Part shown: piece by piece, positions 1-8,972 of the stretch
Numbering within the stretch: the stretch's first letter is position 1
Layout of the letters: every line of letters begins with the position of its first letter
Origin: Cytophagales bacterium
GTDB lineage: Bacteria; Bacteroidota; Bacteroidia; Cytophagales; Spirosomataceae
NCBI GenBank assembly: GCA_013298025.1
Contig: JAAFJE010000005.1
Span: forward strand, 62,001 to 126,000
Direction of reading: 5' to 3'
Length of the DNA: 64,000 nucleotides
Notes under the pieces: model-generated
What the model saw: the letters and a program-made list of their open reading frames with translations, nothing else
Databases searched by the model: none
Told to the model about the DNA's origin: nothing
Program-made: the position numbers and the translations under genes

Positions 1-23
1 AGGGAAATATTTAGGAAAAAAAC

Positions 24-31
24 TATATTTG
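24..31 (+). promoter_or_regulatory. Candidate -7 promoter box (TATATTTG)
   Basis: The octamer fits the Bacteroidota -7 consensus TAnnTTTG and lies about 90 bases before the first gene. No good TTTG -33 box can be checked because the window begins just upstream. The rest of bases 1-121 shows no convincing gene; a short reading frame there overlaps the aminotransferase in another frame. Confidence 0.35.
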
Positions 32-121
32 AAATGAGGGTGTATGAAGTGTCGGATAAAATGACTGACGAGTCAACAACGATGCTCATGCTACGCTCGC
101 TCACTTCAATAATCAAACTAG

Positions 122-1291
122 ATGAATTTAAGTTGTCAGAAAGCCCTATTCAACCTCGACGAAGGGGTTCATTACATCAACTGTGCCACCATGTCGCCCA
201 ACCTTATCAGTGTAGAAACGGCTGGCATACAGGGTATTTTACGAAAATCGCAGCCGCAAAACATTACTTCGCAAGACTTTTTTGAGGTTACGCAGCCTGT
301 CAAGAATGCTTATGCCAAACTGATTAATTGTCCAGACCCCGAACGCCTCGTAATGATTCCTTCTACGTCTTATGGCATGGCTATTGTAGCGAAGAATTTG
401 CCCCATAAAGCAGGCTTGCAAGCCCAACAACGCATTGTGATGGTAGCCGAAGAATTTCCATCAGATGTGTATGCTTGGGAAGAAGTTTGTGCCGAACAAA
501 ACTTGCGTATGCACGTGGTGGCTGCTCCGCCAAGCTTACAAGACCGAGGGAAACAATGGAATGAGCAACTCTTGGCTGCCATTACGCCAAACACCTGTAT
601 GGTGGTGATTTCGCCTGTGCATTGGGCCGATGGCACGCAGTTCGACTTGGTGGCTATTGGCAAGCAATGCCGTGCGGTAGGGGCATGGTTGGTGTTAGAC
701 GGAACGCAGGCCATTGGAGCGATGCCTTTCGACTGGGCATTGGTACAGCCCGATGCCATTGTCAATGTGGGGTATAAATGGCTTTTGGGGCCTTATGCCT
801 CTGGTATCATGTATTTGGGGCCTTGTTTCGACGAAGGGCGACCGCTCGAACGCAATTGGATTAATCGGGTGGGGTCGGATGATTTCAAAAATTTGGTACA
901 ATACCAAACGGCTTATAGGCCTAAAGCCGAACGCTACAACATGGGTGAGCGAAGCAATTTTATCCTAAACCCTATGCTTGCCACCGCTATTGAGCAAATC
1001 AATGCTTGGGGCGTAGGAGCAATTCAGGCGTATTGCCAGCAATTATTGGCAGAACCTTTGGCTTTGCTGCAACAAAAAGGTTGTTGGGTCGAAGAGGAGG
1101 CATACCGAAGTAAACACTTGGTTGGCGTGCGACTGCCCAGCCATGCCCGTACAGAACGCATCCGACAGCAATTGCATGAACGCAATATTTTTGTTTCGTT
1201 TAGAGGGGAGGCTATTCGGATTGCTCCACACGTGTATAACGATGCCAACGACATGGCTGCCTTGGTCGATGCTTTGTTGAAAGGATTGTAA
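122..1291 (+). CDS. Aminotransferase class V-fold PLP-dependent enzyme
   Basis: This 389-residue protein belongs to the class V aminotransferase/cysteine desulfurase fold, which uses pyridoxal phosphate. The cofactor lysine is expected in the motif NVGYKWLLGP near residue 219, preceded by the aspartate-containing stretch LVLDGTQAIGA that packs on the cofactor ring. Length and order of these motifs are normal for the family. The substrate cannot be told from sequence; related proteins include kynureninase-like and isopenicillin N epimerase-like enzymes, and a true cysteine desulfurase would need a catalytic cysteine loop that I do not clearly see. It stands alone, with a terminator-like hairpin just downstream, and converges on the hsdR gene. 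Confidence 0.85.
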   Translation: MNLSCQKALFNLDEGVHYINCATMSPNLISVETAGIQGILRKSQPQNITSQDFFEVTQPVKNAYAKLINCPDPERLVMIPSTSYGMAIVAKNLPHKAGLQAQQRIVMVAEEFPSDVYAWEEVCAEQNLRMHVVAAPPSLQDRGKQWNEQLLAAITPNTCMVVISPVHWADGTQFDLVAIGKQCRAVGAWLVLDGTQAIGAMPFDWALVQPDAIVNVGYKWLLGPYASGIMYLGPCFDEGRPLERNWINRVGSDDFKNLVQYQTAYRPKAERYNMGERSNFILNPMLATAIEQINAWGVGAIQAYCQQLLAEPLALLQQKGCWVEEEAYRSKHLVGVRLPSHARTERIRQQLHERNIFVSFRGEAIRIAPHVYNDANDMAALVDALLKGL

Positions 1292-1299
1292 CGATGGTA

Positions 1300-1339
1300 C
1301 TCCGCTTGGGTGTTGGTTTGCCATTCAGGCGGAGGCATT
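1300..1339 (+). terminator. Terminator-like hairpin after the aminotransferase gene
   Basis: A nine-base stem (CTCCGCTTG at 1300-1308 with CAGGCGGAG at 1326-1334, one G-T wobble) is followed by a short T-rich stretch. It lies between two convergent genes. Confidence 0.5.
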
Positions 1340-1346
1340 TTTCATA

Positions 1347-4300
1347 TTATCCAACCATTGCTTTGCGGTTGGTTTCTTCGATGATTTGAATGATTTTTTG
1401 GTCATTGGTTGGAAAAACGCCACTGACACCGCTTTCGTGAAATTTGGTAAAGGGTGGCTCAAAAAGCATTTCGGGGTCTATTTTACCATTGGCGGTGAAT
1501 TGCTTGATGATAAATTCGATAAAGGTTATCTGTTCTGATGTTAATGGGCCATTAGAAAGAAAAGAGGAAAAAGCTTCTCTTACAGCCTGAACGTCCATAC
1601 CCAATATAGAACGAACAAATTCGCCAAGGGGCTTGTCGCCTATGATTTTTTTGAACTCTTCGTGCGTTGCTACGCCCGATTGCTCGAATAGCATTTTATC
1701 AAGAGCATCTAATTCAAAGCTCGTAATGGCTTGATTGGTGTGTAGCCTATGAATGGTTAGATTATGAGCATTTTCTAAAACGATTTTTTTCAATTTTGCA
1801 TAATGACTTTCAAAATTTCCATAGCTGCCAGCGAAGTCTTCTATTACTAAAGGGGCTGTGATTTCGTCTTGAAAATTGGTGTAAAATATCCCTTTCCCTG
1901 TGCCTACTTCTATCAATTTACTCAAATCTCGTATGGCTATACGCACTTGTTCAAGGCTTGGAATAGATACGCTTTCCCAGTATTCTTGTTGTACCAACAT
2001 TGCTAAAACAGGCTTTTTTTGAGCAATCGAAGGTACTTCGTCTGCCTTTCTCAGCAATTCGCCAGCCATTACTTTGAGCTTTTCAACATAGCCTCTTTGC
2101 GACCGCTCGTTTCTTAGGATAGCTAATTGCATTTTGACCATCATTAAATCAAAACGCTTGACTAATTCATGGCTTTCTTCGTTTTGGATTAAAGGGGCAA
2201 TATGTTCTCGTAAATCTTGTAAATCGTTGTTGTTGAGCGAACTCCAACTACTGATTTTGCTATAATGCTCTACCTGCCTGAGATGCAACCGTACTTCAAA
2301 ACCACTATTGGCTTCGAGGTTGCTTACTTGGCTTTGCAGGTTTTCTGCCAGGGCTTTTGCTAAAGCGAAGTCTTCGCTTTCAGGATGAGCGTTACCTTGT
2401 GTTTGTAACAAAAACACCAATTCGCATCGTGAAACAAAGGTATTGGCTGTAACAGACATTGATTTGCTCGGAATTATACCAGCAGGATTGAGTCCAAAAA
2501 AATCGAATGTACCACAAACATCAAACACGAAAAAGTCTTGTTTGTCTTCATCTGGGGCAAATATATCTTTGCAAAGCCTTGTACCTCTTCCCAACATTTG
2601 CCAAAACTTTGCTGCTGAAAAAACAGGTTTAAAAAATACCAAATTCAGAATTTCGGGAACATCAATACCTGTATCAAGCATATCAACCGAAATGGCAAGT
2701 TGAGGATACTTTTGTTTGAGTCTGAAATCATCAATACTTCGCTCGGCATTGGTATCGTAGTTGTCGATTACTTTTGCAAAAGAGGCATCCTGGTGTGGAT
2801 AAAGCTGATAGAATCGCTCAAATATAAATTCGGCGTGTTTGTGATTGCGGGCAAAAATGATGGTTTTACCTAATTTGTCGCCTCCTTCTACTTTATGCCC
2901 ATATTCCATCAACGATTGAAGTACTTTATCAACCGTATCTTGGTTGAATAGCCATTGATTTATCGCACCTGAATCTATTTCGTCGATGATTTCACCCGTA
3001 GCAGGGTCATAAAATTTCCTTTCCCATTCTCTCTTTTCTTCTTCTGATAAATCGGCATAGCATATGCCTTGCGTTGGGAATTTAAGTGGTAATTTGATTT
3101 TTTTTACAGGTACTAAAAACGCATCGGCAATGGCTGTTTCGTACTCATAAGCATCGGTTGGCTCTTCTTGCAAATGATGAAAAAGGGCATAAGTATCTCT
3201 ATCAGTTTCGTTTTTGGGGGTGGCTGTCAAGCCTAAATAAAGGGCATCGAAGTACTCGAATACCGAACCGTATTTGTCATAAATAGAACGGTGTGCTTCG
3301 TCGATAATCACTAAATCAAAATGCCCAATGCCGTAATATCGCTTTTCGTTTCGATAATCGCTGTCTATGCGGTTGATAATGGTCTGATACGTAGAAAAAA
3401 CCATCCGTGCCTTGCCGTCGTCCTCTTCTTTGGTGAGGTCGATACCCGTGAGGTTTGGTAAATATTGGTTGAAGTTATTTTTGGCTTGTGTCACCAAAGC
3501 GTTGCGGTCTGCTAAAAATAAGATTTTTTTGGCCCATTGTGCCTTGGTAAGCATATCTACAATGGCGGCTGAAACCCTCGTTTTGCCCGTACCTGTTGCC
3601 ATGACCAACAAAGCCCTGCGTTGTTTTTCTTGCTCAAATCGCTCGGCTACTCTTCTGATGGCTCTTTCTTGATAATATCGGTTGGCAATATGTTGATTTA
3701 CCTTTTGTTCTTTCAGTACTTTACGCTGTGCTTTTCGTACAAAAACTCTTTGTAGTTCTTCTGCATTTAAAAAGCCAAATACTTTGCGTGGGGGATATTG
3801 GGCATCATCCCACAAATAGGTATCGTACCCGTTGGTATAAAAAATGATAGGACGCTGCCCATACGTTTGTTCAAGGGCATCGGCATAATGCTTGGCTTGG
3901 TTTCTGCCTCGTTCTACGGCTACACTGGTGCGTTTGGCTTCTATCACCGCCAAAGGTTTGCCATCATTGCCCCAAAGTACATAATCTGCCTTTAGTGTTG
4001 TGGTCTTTTTGCTGGCTTCGTCGGTGGCTTGTATCGGAAACTCCTGTACGTTGGGGGCTTCAATATCCCAACCCGACTGGCGTAGCATGACATCAATATA
4101 GAGCTTGCGGGTTTCTTTCTCCGATAATACCAAGGGGGCTGTCACCTCCCCGTTTTGTTGGCTGATTTGCTGATAATGAGCCAACTGTAAGCGTATTTGT
4201 TCTAATTCTTCTTGTGTCTGATTGAGTTCGGCTGTTCTTCGCTCTAATTCTATGCTTTTTTGTGCTGCTACTTCTTTGCGTATTTTTTCAATCTCTTTTT

Positions 4301-4751
4301 CTGTGAGTGCCAAAGATGTTTGGCTCGTCAGCTTTTCATCGAATGCCTGATAAGCTGGTTGATTTTCAGAGAAGGTTCTGGCTACGGCAAAACAAAACCG
4401 AAACAGGTATTTTACACAGGCAAGGGCTTCATTACTTGGAATATTGATGCTTTTGTGTGCAGCATCGTTGCCTCTACTTTTGATAAAACTCAATTCTTTG
4501 CCAAAGTGCTTTCCCCACGTTTGTTGAAAACTTTGCTCCCAAATCAAATCATTTAGGTTGATTTGGCTTTTGTTGGGCAATGCCAAGGTACTGTCATGGT
4601 CGTAGAGCCATGTCAGCATTTCTTCTAGGGCTTTTCTGCTCAATAAAGCAGCATATACAGGCTCTTGATAAACGTTACTTTCAGCTTTCTGAGCTGTTTT
4701 GTAGATTTCCGACCAATCGTTTATAAGAAAAGCAAAGTTTGAGGTATTCAT
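1347..4751 (-). CDS. hsdR: Type I restriction enzyme subunit R (HsdR)
   Basis: This 1134-residue protein is the motor and nuclease subunit of a type I restriction-modification complex. Residues 1-130 resemble a DUF4145-type N-terminal domain and are followed by a coiled coil at about 150-200. The nuclease core shows the PD-(D/E)XK pattern D256 and E271-A-K273. The helicase begins with Walker A ATGTGKT near 385-391, has DEAH at 484-487, and later the motif with QMLGRGTRL. The C-terminal third matches EcoEI-type HsdR. It cleaves unmodified DNA after ATP-driven translocation, acting with HsdM and HsdS. It is the last gene of the leftward operon, separated from hsdM by 364 bases of tandem repeats. 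Confidence 0.95.
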   Translation of the reverse strand: MNTSNFAFLINDWSEIYKTAQKAESNVYQEPVYAALLSRKALEEMLTWLYDHDSTLALPNKSQINLNDLIWEQSFQQTWGKHFGKELSFIKSRGNDAAHKSINIPSNEALACVKYLFRFCFAVARTFSENQPAYQAFDEKLTSQTSLALTEKEIEKIRKEVAAQKSIELERRTAELNQTQEELEQIRLQLAHYQQISQQNGEVTAPLVLSEKETRKLYIDVMLRQSGWDIEAPNVQEFPIQATDEASKKTTTLKADYVLWGNDGKPLAVIEAKRTSVAVERGRNQAKHYADALEQTYGQRPIIFYTNGYDTYLWDDAQYPPRKVFGFLNAEELQRVFVRKAQRKVLKEQKVNQHIANRYYQERAIRRVAERFEQEKQRRALLVMATGTGKTRVSAAIVDMLTKAQWAKKILFLADRNALVTQAKNNFNQYLPNLTGIDLTKEEDDGKARMVFSTYQTIINRIDSDYRNEKRYYGIGHFDLVIIDEAHRSIYDKYGSVFEYFDALYLGLTATPKNETDRDTYALFHHLQEEPTDAYEYETAIADAFLVPVKKIKLPLKFPTQGICYADLSEEEKREWERKFYDPATGEIIDEIDSGAINQWLFNQDTVDKVLQSLMEYGHKVEGGDKLGKTIIFARNHKHAEFIFERFYQLYPHQDASFAKVIDNYDTNAERSIDDFRLKQKYPQLAISVDMLDTGIDVPEILNLVFFKPVFSAAKFWQMLGRGTRLCKDIFAPDEDKQDFFVFDVCGTFDFFGLNPAGIIPSKSMSVTANTFVSRCELVFLLQTQGNAHPESEDFALAKALAENLQSQVSNLEANSGFEVRLHLRQVEHYSKISSWSSLNNNDLQDLREHIAPLIQNEESHELVKRFDLMMVKMQLAILRNERSQRGYVEKLKVMAGELLRKADEVPSIAQKKPVLAMLVQQEYWESVSIPSLEQVRIAIRDLSKLIEVGTGKGIFYTNFQDEITAPLVIEDFAGSYGNFESHYAKLKKIVLENAHNLTIHRLHTNQAITSFELDALDKMLFEQSGVATHEEFKKIIGDKPLGEFVRSILGMDVQAVREAFSSFLSNGPLTSEQITFIEFIIKQFTANGKIDPEMLFEPPFTKFHESGVSGVFPTNDQKIIQIIEETNRKAMVG

Positions 4752-5115
4752 GTGTAGGTAATTTTATAATTTGAAGATTTGGTAATTTGAAAATTTGAAA
4801 ATAAGTTTAATTTGAAGATTTGAAAATTTGAAGATTTGGTGATTTGAAAATGGATTTAATTTGAAAATTTGATGATTTGGTGATTTGAAAATGGATTTAA
4901 TTTGAAAATTTGATGATTTGGTGATTTGAAAATGGATTTAATTTGAAAATTTGAAGATTTGGTGATTTGAAAATGGATTTAATTTGAAAATTTGATGATT
5001 TGGTGATTTGAAAATGGACTAATTTAGAAATTTTCAAACTGAGTTCATCTTCAAATTTTCAAATTTTCAAATTACCAAATTGAGTTCATCTTCAAATTTT
5101 CAAATTCTCTCATTT
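4752..5115. repeat. 41-bp tandem repeats and an inverted partner between hsdR and hsdM
   Basis: This gap contains no gene. Five copies of a 41-bp unit run from 4817 to 5021; the marker TGGATTT recurs at 4851, 4892, 4933, 4974 and, as TGGACT, at 5015. Units differ mainly in one base (GAAGAT or GATGAT). From 5041 the complementary wording appears (GAGTTCATCTTCAAATTTTC at 5041 and again at 5082, also 41 bases apart), so the two halves can pair as a long imperfect hairpin. Similar TTCAAATTTTC wording recurs at 8915-8965. The copies abut without spacers, so this is not a CRISPR array. In the operon transcript it would form an intercistronic structure between hsdM and hsdR. Confidence 0.9.
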
Positions 5116-6585
5116 TCAAATCTTCAATAAAGCTTCCAAAGCTGATAGGCCTTTTTGGCGTTCGATGTCTAAAAGATGTATTTTTTCAAGAATCACAGAA
5201 GGCTTTTCGTAGTGTTTTTCTTGGTGAATTACTTCTTTATAACGGTTGATACTAAGGTCGTAATTATTTGCCTGAATTTCATTGAATGGCACAAAAAAAG
5301 ATTTATCCGTGCGTTTGCGGTCTTGTTCTTGAACCAAATTATGGTAGCGTGCTACGATGTCTGGAATGTCGTTCTGGTCGGGGGTTTCTTGGCGTTTGTC
5401 GTCGAGGCTGTAGCCATCTGCTTGCATATCATAAAACCAAACTTTATCTGTTCCGCCCGAATTGGTTTTTGAAAAAATCAAAATGGCGGTGCTTACCCCT
5501 GCATAAGGTTTGAATACGCCCGAAGGCATCGAAATTACTGCCTTCAACTGATGCCCTTCTATGATTTCTTTCCTGATTTGTACGTGTGCTTTCGATGAGC
5601 CAAACAATACGCCGTCGGGTACGATTACCGCCGCTCGTCCGCCAATTTTTAAGCCTCTGAGTATAAGCCCTAAAAATAGCAATTCTGTTTTCTTGGAGCT
5701 AACAAGCGAAAGAATATTTTTCTCTACGGCATCGTGGTCGAGGCTTCCTTTAAAAGGCGGATTGGCCAATACCAAACTGGCTTTGTTCACAAAACCGCTA
5801 TTTCCTTCCGAAAGTGCATCTACGTCTATCAAATTGGGTTTTTCGATGCCGTGCATGAGCATATTCATCGAACCAATCCGAATCATGGTTGCGTCAAATT
5901 CAGTTCCGATAAACATATCTTCGTTGAAATGCTTTCTGAAATGCGGGTCTGTAATAAAGCGTTCTTCGTACTTTTCTTGAATGTACTCGGCTGAGGCTAC
6001 CAAAAAGCCACAAGTACCTGCCGAGGGGTCACAAATGGTATCTTGGGGTGTGGGTTGCATCATATCAACCATCATCTTGATAATGTGGCGTGGTGTACGA
6101 AACTGCCCGTTTGTGCCTGCCGTGGCAATTTTAGACAACAAGTACTCGTAAATATCGCCTTTGGCATCTCGTGAGGTCATCGACACATCGCTGAGTAAAT
6201 CCACTACTTGCGTTAAAAGCCTGGGTGTCGGAATCATAAAAGTTGCCCCTTTCATAAAGCGACTGAATGAGTTGTCTTGCCCCATATTTTTCATAAAATC
6301 GAATACGCCGTTTTCTTTGGTAAAGAGTCGGTACAAATCTTCGGCTTCACGGTCTTTGAAATAGCTCCAACGCAATTCTTGTTGTGTTTCGTCAAAAATA
6401 GGCGATTCTATGGCTTTGCCCAAACGATTGGCTTTCAATTCTTTGACTGCTTGAAGTTCGTCGAGCCTTTTGATAAATAACAAATACGTAATCTGTTCAA
6501 TTACGGTCAATGGGTTAGAAACTCCGCCTGTCCAAAAGGCATTCCAGATTTTATCTATTTGTGTGCGTTTTTCGCCTGTAAGCAT
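5116..6585 (-). CDS. hsdM: Type I restriction-modification methyltransferase subunit (HsdM)
   Basis: This 489-residue protein is the N6-adenine methyltransferase subunit of the type I complex. It has an N-terminal HsdM helical domain (about 1-130), the S-adenosylmethionine motif DPSAGTCGF at 186-194, and the catalytic NPPF motif at 275-278. Two copies join one HsdS to methylate hemimethylated sites, and with HsdR they form the restriction complex. Length is typical. It is followed by hsdR and preceded by the toxin-antitoxin pair on the same strand. Confidence 0.95.
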   Translation of the reverse strand: MLTGEKRTQIDKIWNAFWTGGVSNPLTVIEQITYLLFIKRLDELQAVKELKANRLGKAIESPIFDETQQELRWSYFKDREAEDLYRLFTKENGVFDFMKNMGQDNSFSRFMKGATFMIPTPRLLTQVVDLLSDVSMTSRDAKGDIYEYLLSKIATAGTNGQFRTPRHIIKMMVDMMQPTPQDTICDPSAGTCGFLVASAEYIQEKYEERFITDPHFRKHFNEDMFIGTEFDATMIRIGSMNMLMHGIEKPNLIDVDALSEGNSGFVNKASLVLANPPFKGSLDHDAVEKNILSLVSSKKTELLFLGLILRGLKIGGRAAVIVPDGVLFGSSKAHVQIRKEIIEGHQLKAVISMPSGVFKPYAGVSTAILIFSKTNSGGTDKVWFYDMQADGYSLDDKRQETPDQNDIPDIVARYHNLVQEQDRKRTDKSFFVPFNEIQANNYDLSINRYKEVIHQEKHYEKPSVILEKIHLLDIERQKGLSALEALLKI

Positions 6586-6967
6586 CTTTATATTGAGTGA
6601 ATTAGTGAATGAGTGAGTTAGTGAATTGTTGAGTTAAGTTTTTTATTTTCAGGTATTTATGTTGTATTGTTACTTGCCAAATACCTTCTTTTCCGACACC
6701 TTTTCCGACATTTTTTTGGTGTTTTCTCCGACATTTTCTCCGACATCGCTATTTCTTTTTGTCTGATTTCAAACATTGCACTGGCAAACATTGCACTGGC
6801 AAACATTGCACCGGCAAGCATTGCACTGGCAAACATTGCACCGACAAAATCATAGTTGGATGCTTCCTTATGCTTGATAAAGAGTCAATCGTTTTTGCGT
6901 TATTTTCTCCAACCATTGGTTGGAGAGTTGGATAGGGATTCTTGGGAAAAGAAAACACGGTGTTATG
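6586..6967. repeat. Short tandem repeats between vapC and hsdM
   Basis: No convincing gene lies here. Five abutting copies of a 15-bp unit (AAACATTGCACTGGC and one- or two-base variants) occupy 6771-6845. Next to it, at about 6690-6746, a shorter unit around TTTTCTCCGACAT recurs. A third simple-sequence stretch of GAGTGA/GTTAGTGAA type is at 6596-6640. A minus-strand frame through the 15-mers would encode repeats of QCLPV and is treated as an accident of the repeat. Confidence 0.85.
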
Positions 6968-7363
6968 TTACCTATATTTTCGGGGGTTAAGGTAACGTAA
7001 ATGTGGAATCTTTCCGAAATCTGAATCATTATCTGATAATAGTATCAAATCATGGCATAAAGCAGTAGCTGCAATGATAGCATCAGGAAGTTTTATTTTA
7101 TAAAGTTTTCTAAGCTCTATTGTTTTTAACACAATAGGCTCTGAAAGACTGTATTCTTCGCAAACATCTAAAAAAAGGTAAATAGTTTTTAAGAGTTCTT
7201 CATTCTTAGGTGAAAAACTTAGCAATTCGATACGAGTAATGATAGATATTTGACTTTCAGATGCTTCAAGTATCGTATCTATCAAGGATAAACCTTGTTC
7301 TGAAAGTGTTTCTTCAAAATACTTGGTGACTACATTAGTGTCAATTAAATATCTCTTTCCCAT
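6968..7363 (-). CDS. vapC: PIN-domain toxin, VapC family
   Basis: This 131-residue protein has the PIN ribonuclease layout: DTN near residues 8-10, an acidic residue in ITRIELLSF near 62, the DAIIAATA helix near 94-101, and a final acidic SDNDSDF near 109-115. VapC toxins cut RNA, often initiator tRNA or rRNA, when freed from their antitoxin. It overlaps the upstream antitoxin gene by 19 bases. Its position inside a type I restriction operon is unusual. Confidence 0.88.
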   Translation of the reverse strand: MGKRYLIDTNVVTKYFEETLSEQGLSLIDTILEASESQISIITRIELLSFSPKNEELLKTIYLFLDVCEEYSLSEPIVLKTIELRKLYKIKLPDAIIAATALCHDLILLSDNDSDFGKIPHLRYLNPRKYR

Positions 7364-7605
7364 TCATTTCGGCTATTCTCAAAGTAATGCTTAATTTCTT
7401 CTTTGTCTTGTGAAGTAATATTTTTCCAAGCACCTCTCAATGCTCCCTTCAATGTTGAGGCTGGCACAAATGAGGCTGGTGTTGCGTCTGTGTTTACTTC
7501 TTCTTCTGTAAACATGACAAATACCCTTACTTTATGGGTAACTGCTGGTTTTTCTTTAAGAATTATCTGACCGTTGTCATAAATTCCTTCTATGGCTGTA
7601 AGCAT
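7345..7605 (-). CDS. Antitoxin of the VapC-like toxin (AF2212/DUF104-like)
   Basis: This 86-residue protein starts with TAIEGIYDNGQIILKEKP, the N-terminal beta-strand wording of the small antitoxins of the AF2212/DUF2281 group. Its C-terminal half is charged and probably wraps the toxin. It lies directly before the PIN toxin gene and overlaps it, as expected of an antitoxin. These antitoxins usually repress their own promoter; I cannot point to an operator. The pair sits between hsdS and hsdM. Confidence 0.75.
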   Translation of the reverse strand: MLTAIEGIYDNGQIILKEKPAVTHKVRVFVMFTEEEVNTDATPASFVPASTLKGALRGAWKNITSQDKEEIKHYFENSRNEWERDI

Positions 7606-7642
7606 ATCATTTTGTTTTATCTTCTATCAAATATACACATTT

Positions 7643-8836
7643 CTACCCAAAATACTCCGCCAAAAGCCCCTCAAACAATGCCTCACTCTCCGCCAACGAT
7701 TGCTGTACCAAACTTTTCTGTGCCTCTATCTCTTCTACTATCTTGGCAAAATGCTGCTGGAGAGGGAGGGGGGGAATGGGGATTGGAAGAGATTTTAGCG
7801 ATTCTGTGTTTATATTGTAATTCCCTGCTGTTGTTGTTGCTTTCTTTAAAATAATTGGTCTGTATGTTTCATAAGAAATTATGAACTGAATTATTTGAGG
7901 TAAAATGATAGTATCTTTTTTTAACCTAGCCCTTATGAGGTAAGATGCAAATCCACATTTCTGTTCATCAAAAAAAACAGCACATCTTCCAATGTATGCT
8001 GGATTACCATTACTTCTGACAAACAGTAAATCACCATTTTTCAATTCTACCTCAGACATTTCTTTTTCTGATAATTCAGAATATTTTAAGTCTCTAAAGT
8101 TAACTTTATTATCTAATACATTAGGAATCCTAATTATCGGTATGGTATTTTCATATCTTATACTATCTGATTTTTCATTAGTACCATACTTGAACTTTTC
8201 TACAACCTCCCCCAACTTCTTCACCTCCCAACCCTTTTCATTTTTCACAGGGTCGCCAAACAACTCAATAAAAGTACTTTGCAAAAGCTCATCGTAATAG
8301 CCCAAAAGCTGACGGTTTTGTTGGCGTAAAGCATCGGCTTGGTCTAATACTTGGGCAATGTGTTGTTGGGTGGCGAGGGCTCTTACTTTAATATCAAGCT
8401 CATTTATGTATCTTGATAGTTGTAAATTAATGATACCAGTAGTTTTATTTTGAAATTTGAGTGTATTCTTAGATTGATGATTATGAAAAAGAAACCAAAA
8501 GAAATACTTTGAGTCAAAGTTTTTATCTTTTAATCTTAATACAGAAGTAAAATTATTGCAGAGGAATATTTCATTAGTGATGTCAAAATAAACTACTCGT
8601 CCAACAGGTTGGCTTGGGCTGCCTCCTGATTTTTCAATTATTGTGTCTCCAAATTCTAATTTTTTCTTTTCAATCTTTTTTAAATCAACATTACGGCATA
8701 CAACTTCAGACAAATTTAGCTTGCCCTCATTTGTAAAATTTGTGGTACGAATTATTTTAACATTGTTGCCTTCATCTCCCCATTCTCCCGATATAGGCTC
8801 GTAAATTACCTCACTTACTTTCTTCCAATTCATCAT
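7643..8836 (-). CDS. hsdS: Type I restriction-modification specificity subunit (HsdS)
   Basis: This 397-residue protein carries two target-recognition domains of the type I S family, each followed by a helical spacer. The first spacer includes ATQQHIAQVLDQADALRQQN (about residues 155-175) and the second PLQQHFAKIVEEIEAQK near the C-terminus. The two domains each read half of a bipartite DNA site. It is the first gene of the operon, with a good promoter box upstream. No second or inverted hsdS fragment is visible, so there is no sign here of shuffling of specificity. Confidence 0.93.
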   Translation of the reverse strand: MMNWKKVSEVIYEPISGEWGDEGNNVKIIRTTNFTNEGKLNLSEVVCRNVDLKKIEKKKLEFGDTIIEKSGGSPSQPVGRVVYFDITNEIFLCNNFTSVLRLKDKNFDSKYFFWFLFHNHQSKNTLKFQNKTTGIINLQLSRYINELDIKVRALATQQHIAQVLDQADALRQQNRQLLGYYDELLQSTFIELFGDPVKNEKGWEVKKLGEVVEKFKYGTNEKSDSIRYENTIPIIRIPNVLDNKVNFRDLKYSELSEKEMSEVELKNGDLLFVRSNGNPAYIGRCAVFFDEQKCGFASYLIRARLKKDTIILPQIIQFIISYETYRPIILKKATTTAGNYNINTESLKSLPIPIPPLPLQQHFAKIVEEIEAQKSLVQQSLAESEALFEGLLAEYFG

Positions 8837-8861
8837 TTGTCTAATGGTGTTTTATTTTATG

Positions 8862-8893
8862 CAAAAATAAGGTGTAGTAAGTTGTAAAGCCAA
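8862..8893 (-). promoter_or_regulatory. Candidate promoter of the hsd operon
   Basis: Read on the minus strand, TATTTTTG (8862-8869) fits the -7 consensus TAnnTTTG and a TTG lies at 8891-8893, 21 bases upstream. The hsdS start codon is about 26 bases downstream of the box. Confidence 0.55.
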
Positions 8894-8972
8894 GCCTAGC
8901 CACAACAAACCATTTTCAAATTTTCAAATCATCAAATTTTCAAATTCCTAAACCTTCAAATTACCCATACGC

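Noticed and set aside
34-285. 83-codon frame at the window start
   Set aside because: It overlaps the aminotransferase gene in another frame and has no protein-like character.
4817-5021. Direct repeats resembling a CRISPR array
   Set aside because: The 41-bp units abut with no unique spacers, and no cas gene is near.
6749-6958. 69-codon frame with QCLPV repeats
   Set aside because: It is the product of the 15-bp repeat; no start context or homology supports a protein.
1347-8836. Phase-variable hsdS locus
   Set aside because: Only one hsdS is present; there is no recombinase or inverted second copy in this stretch.
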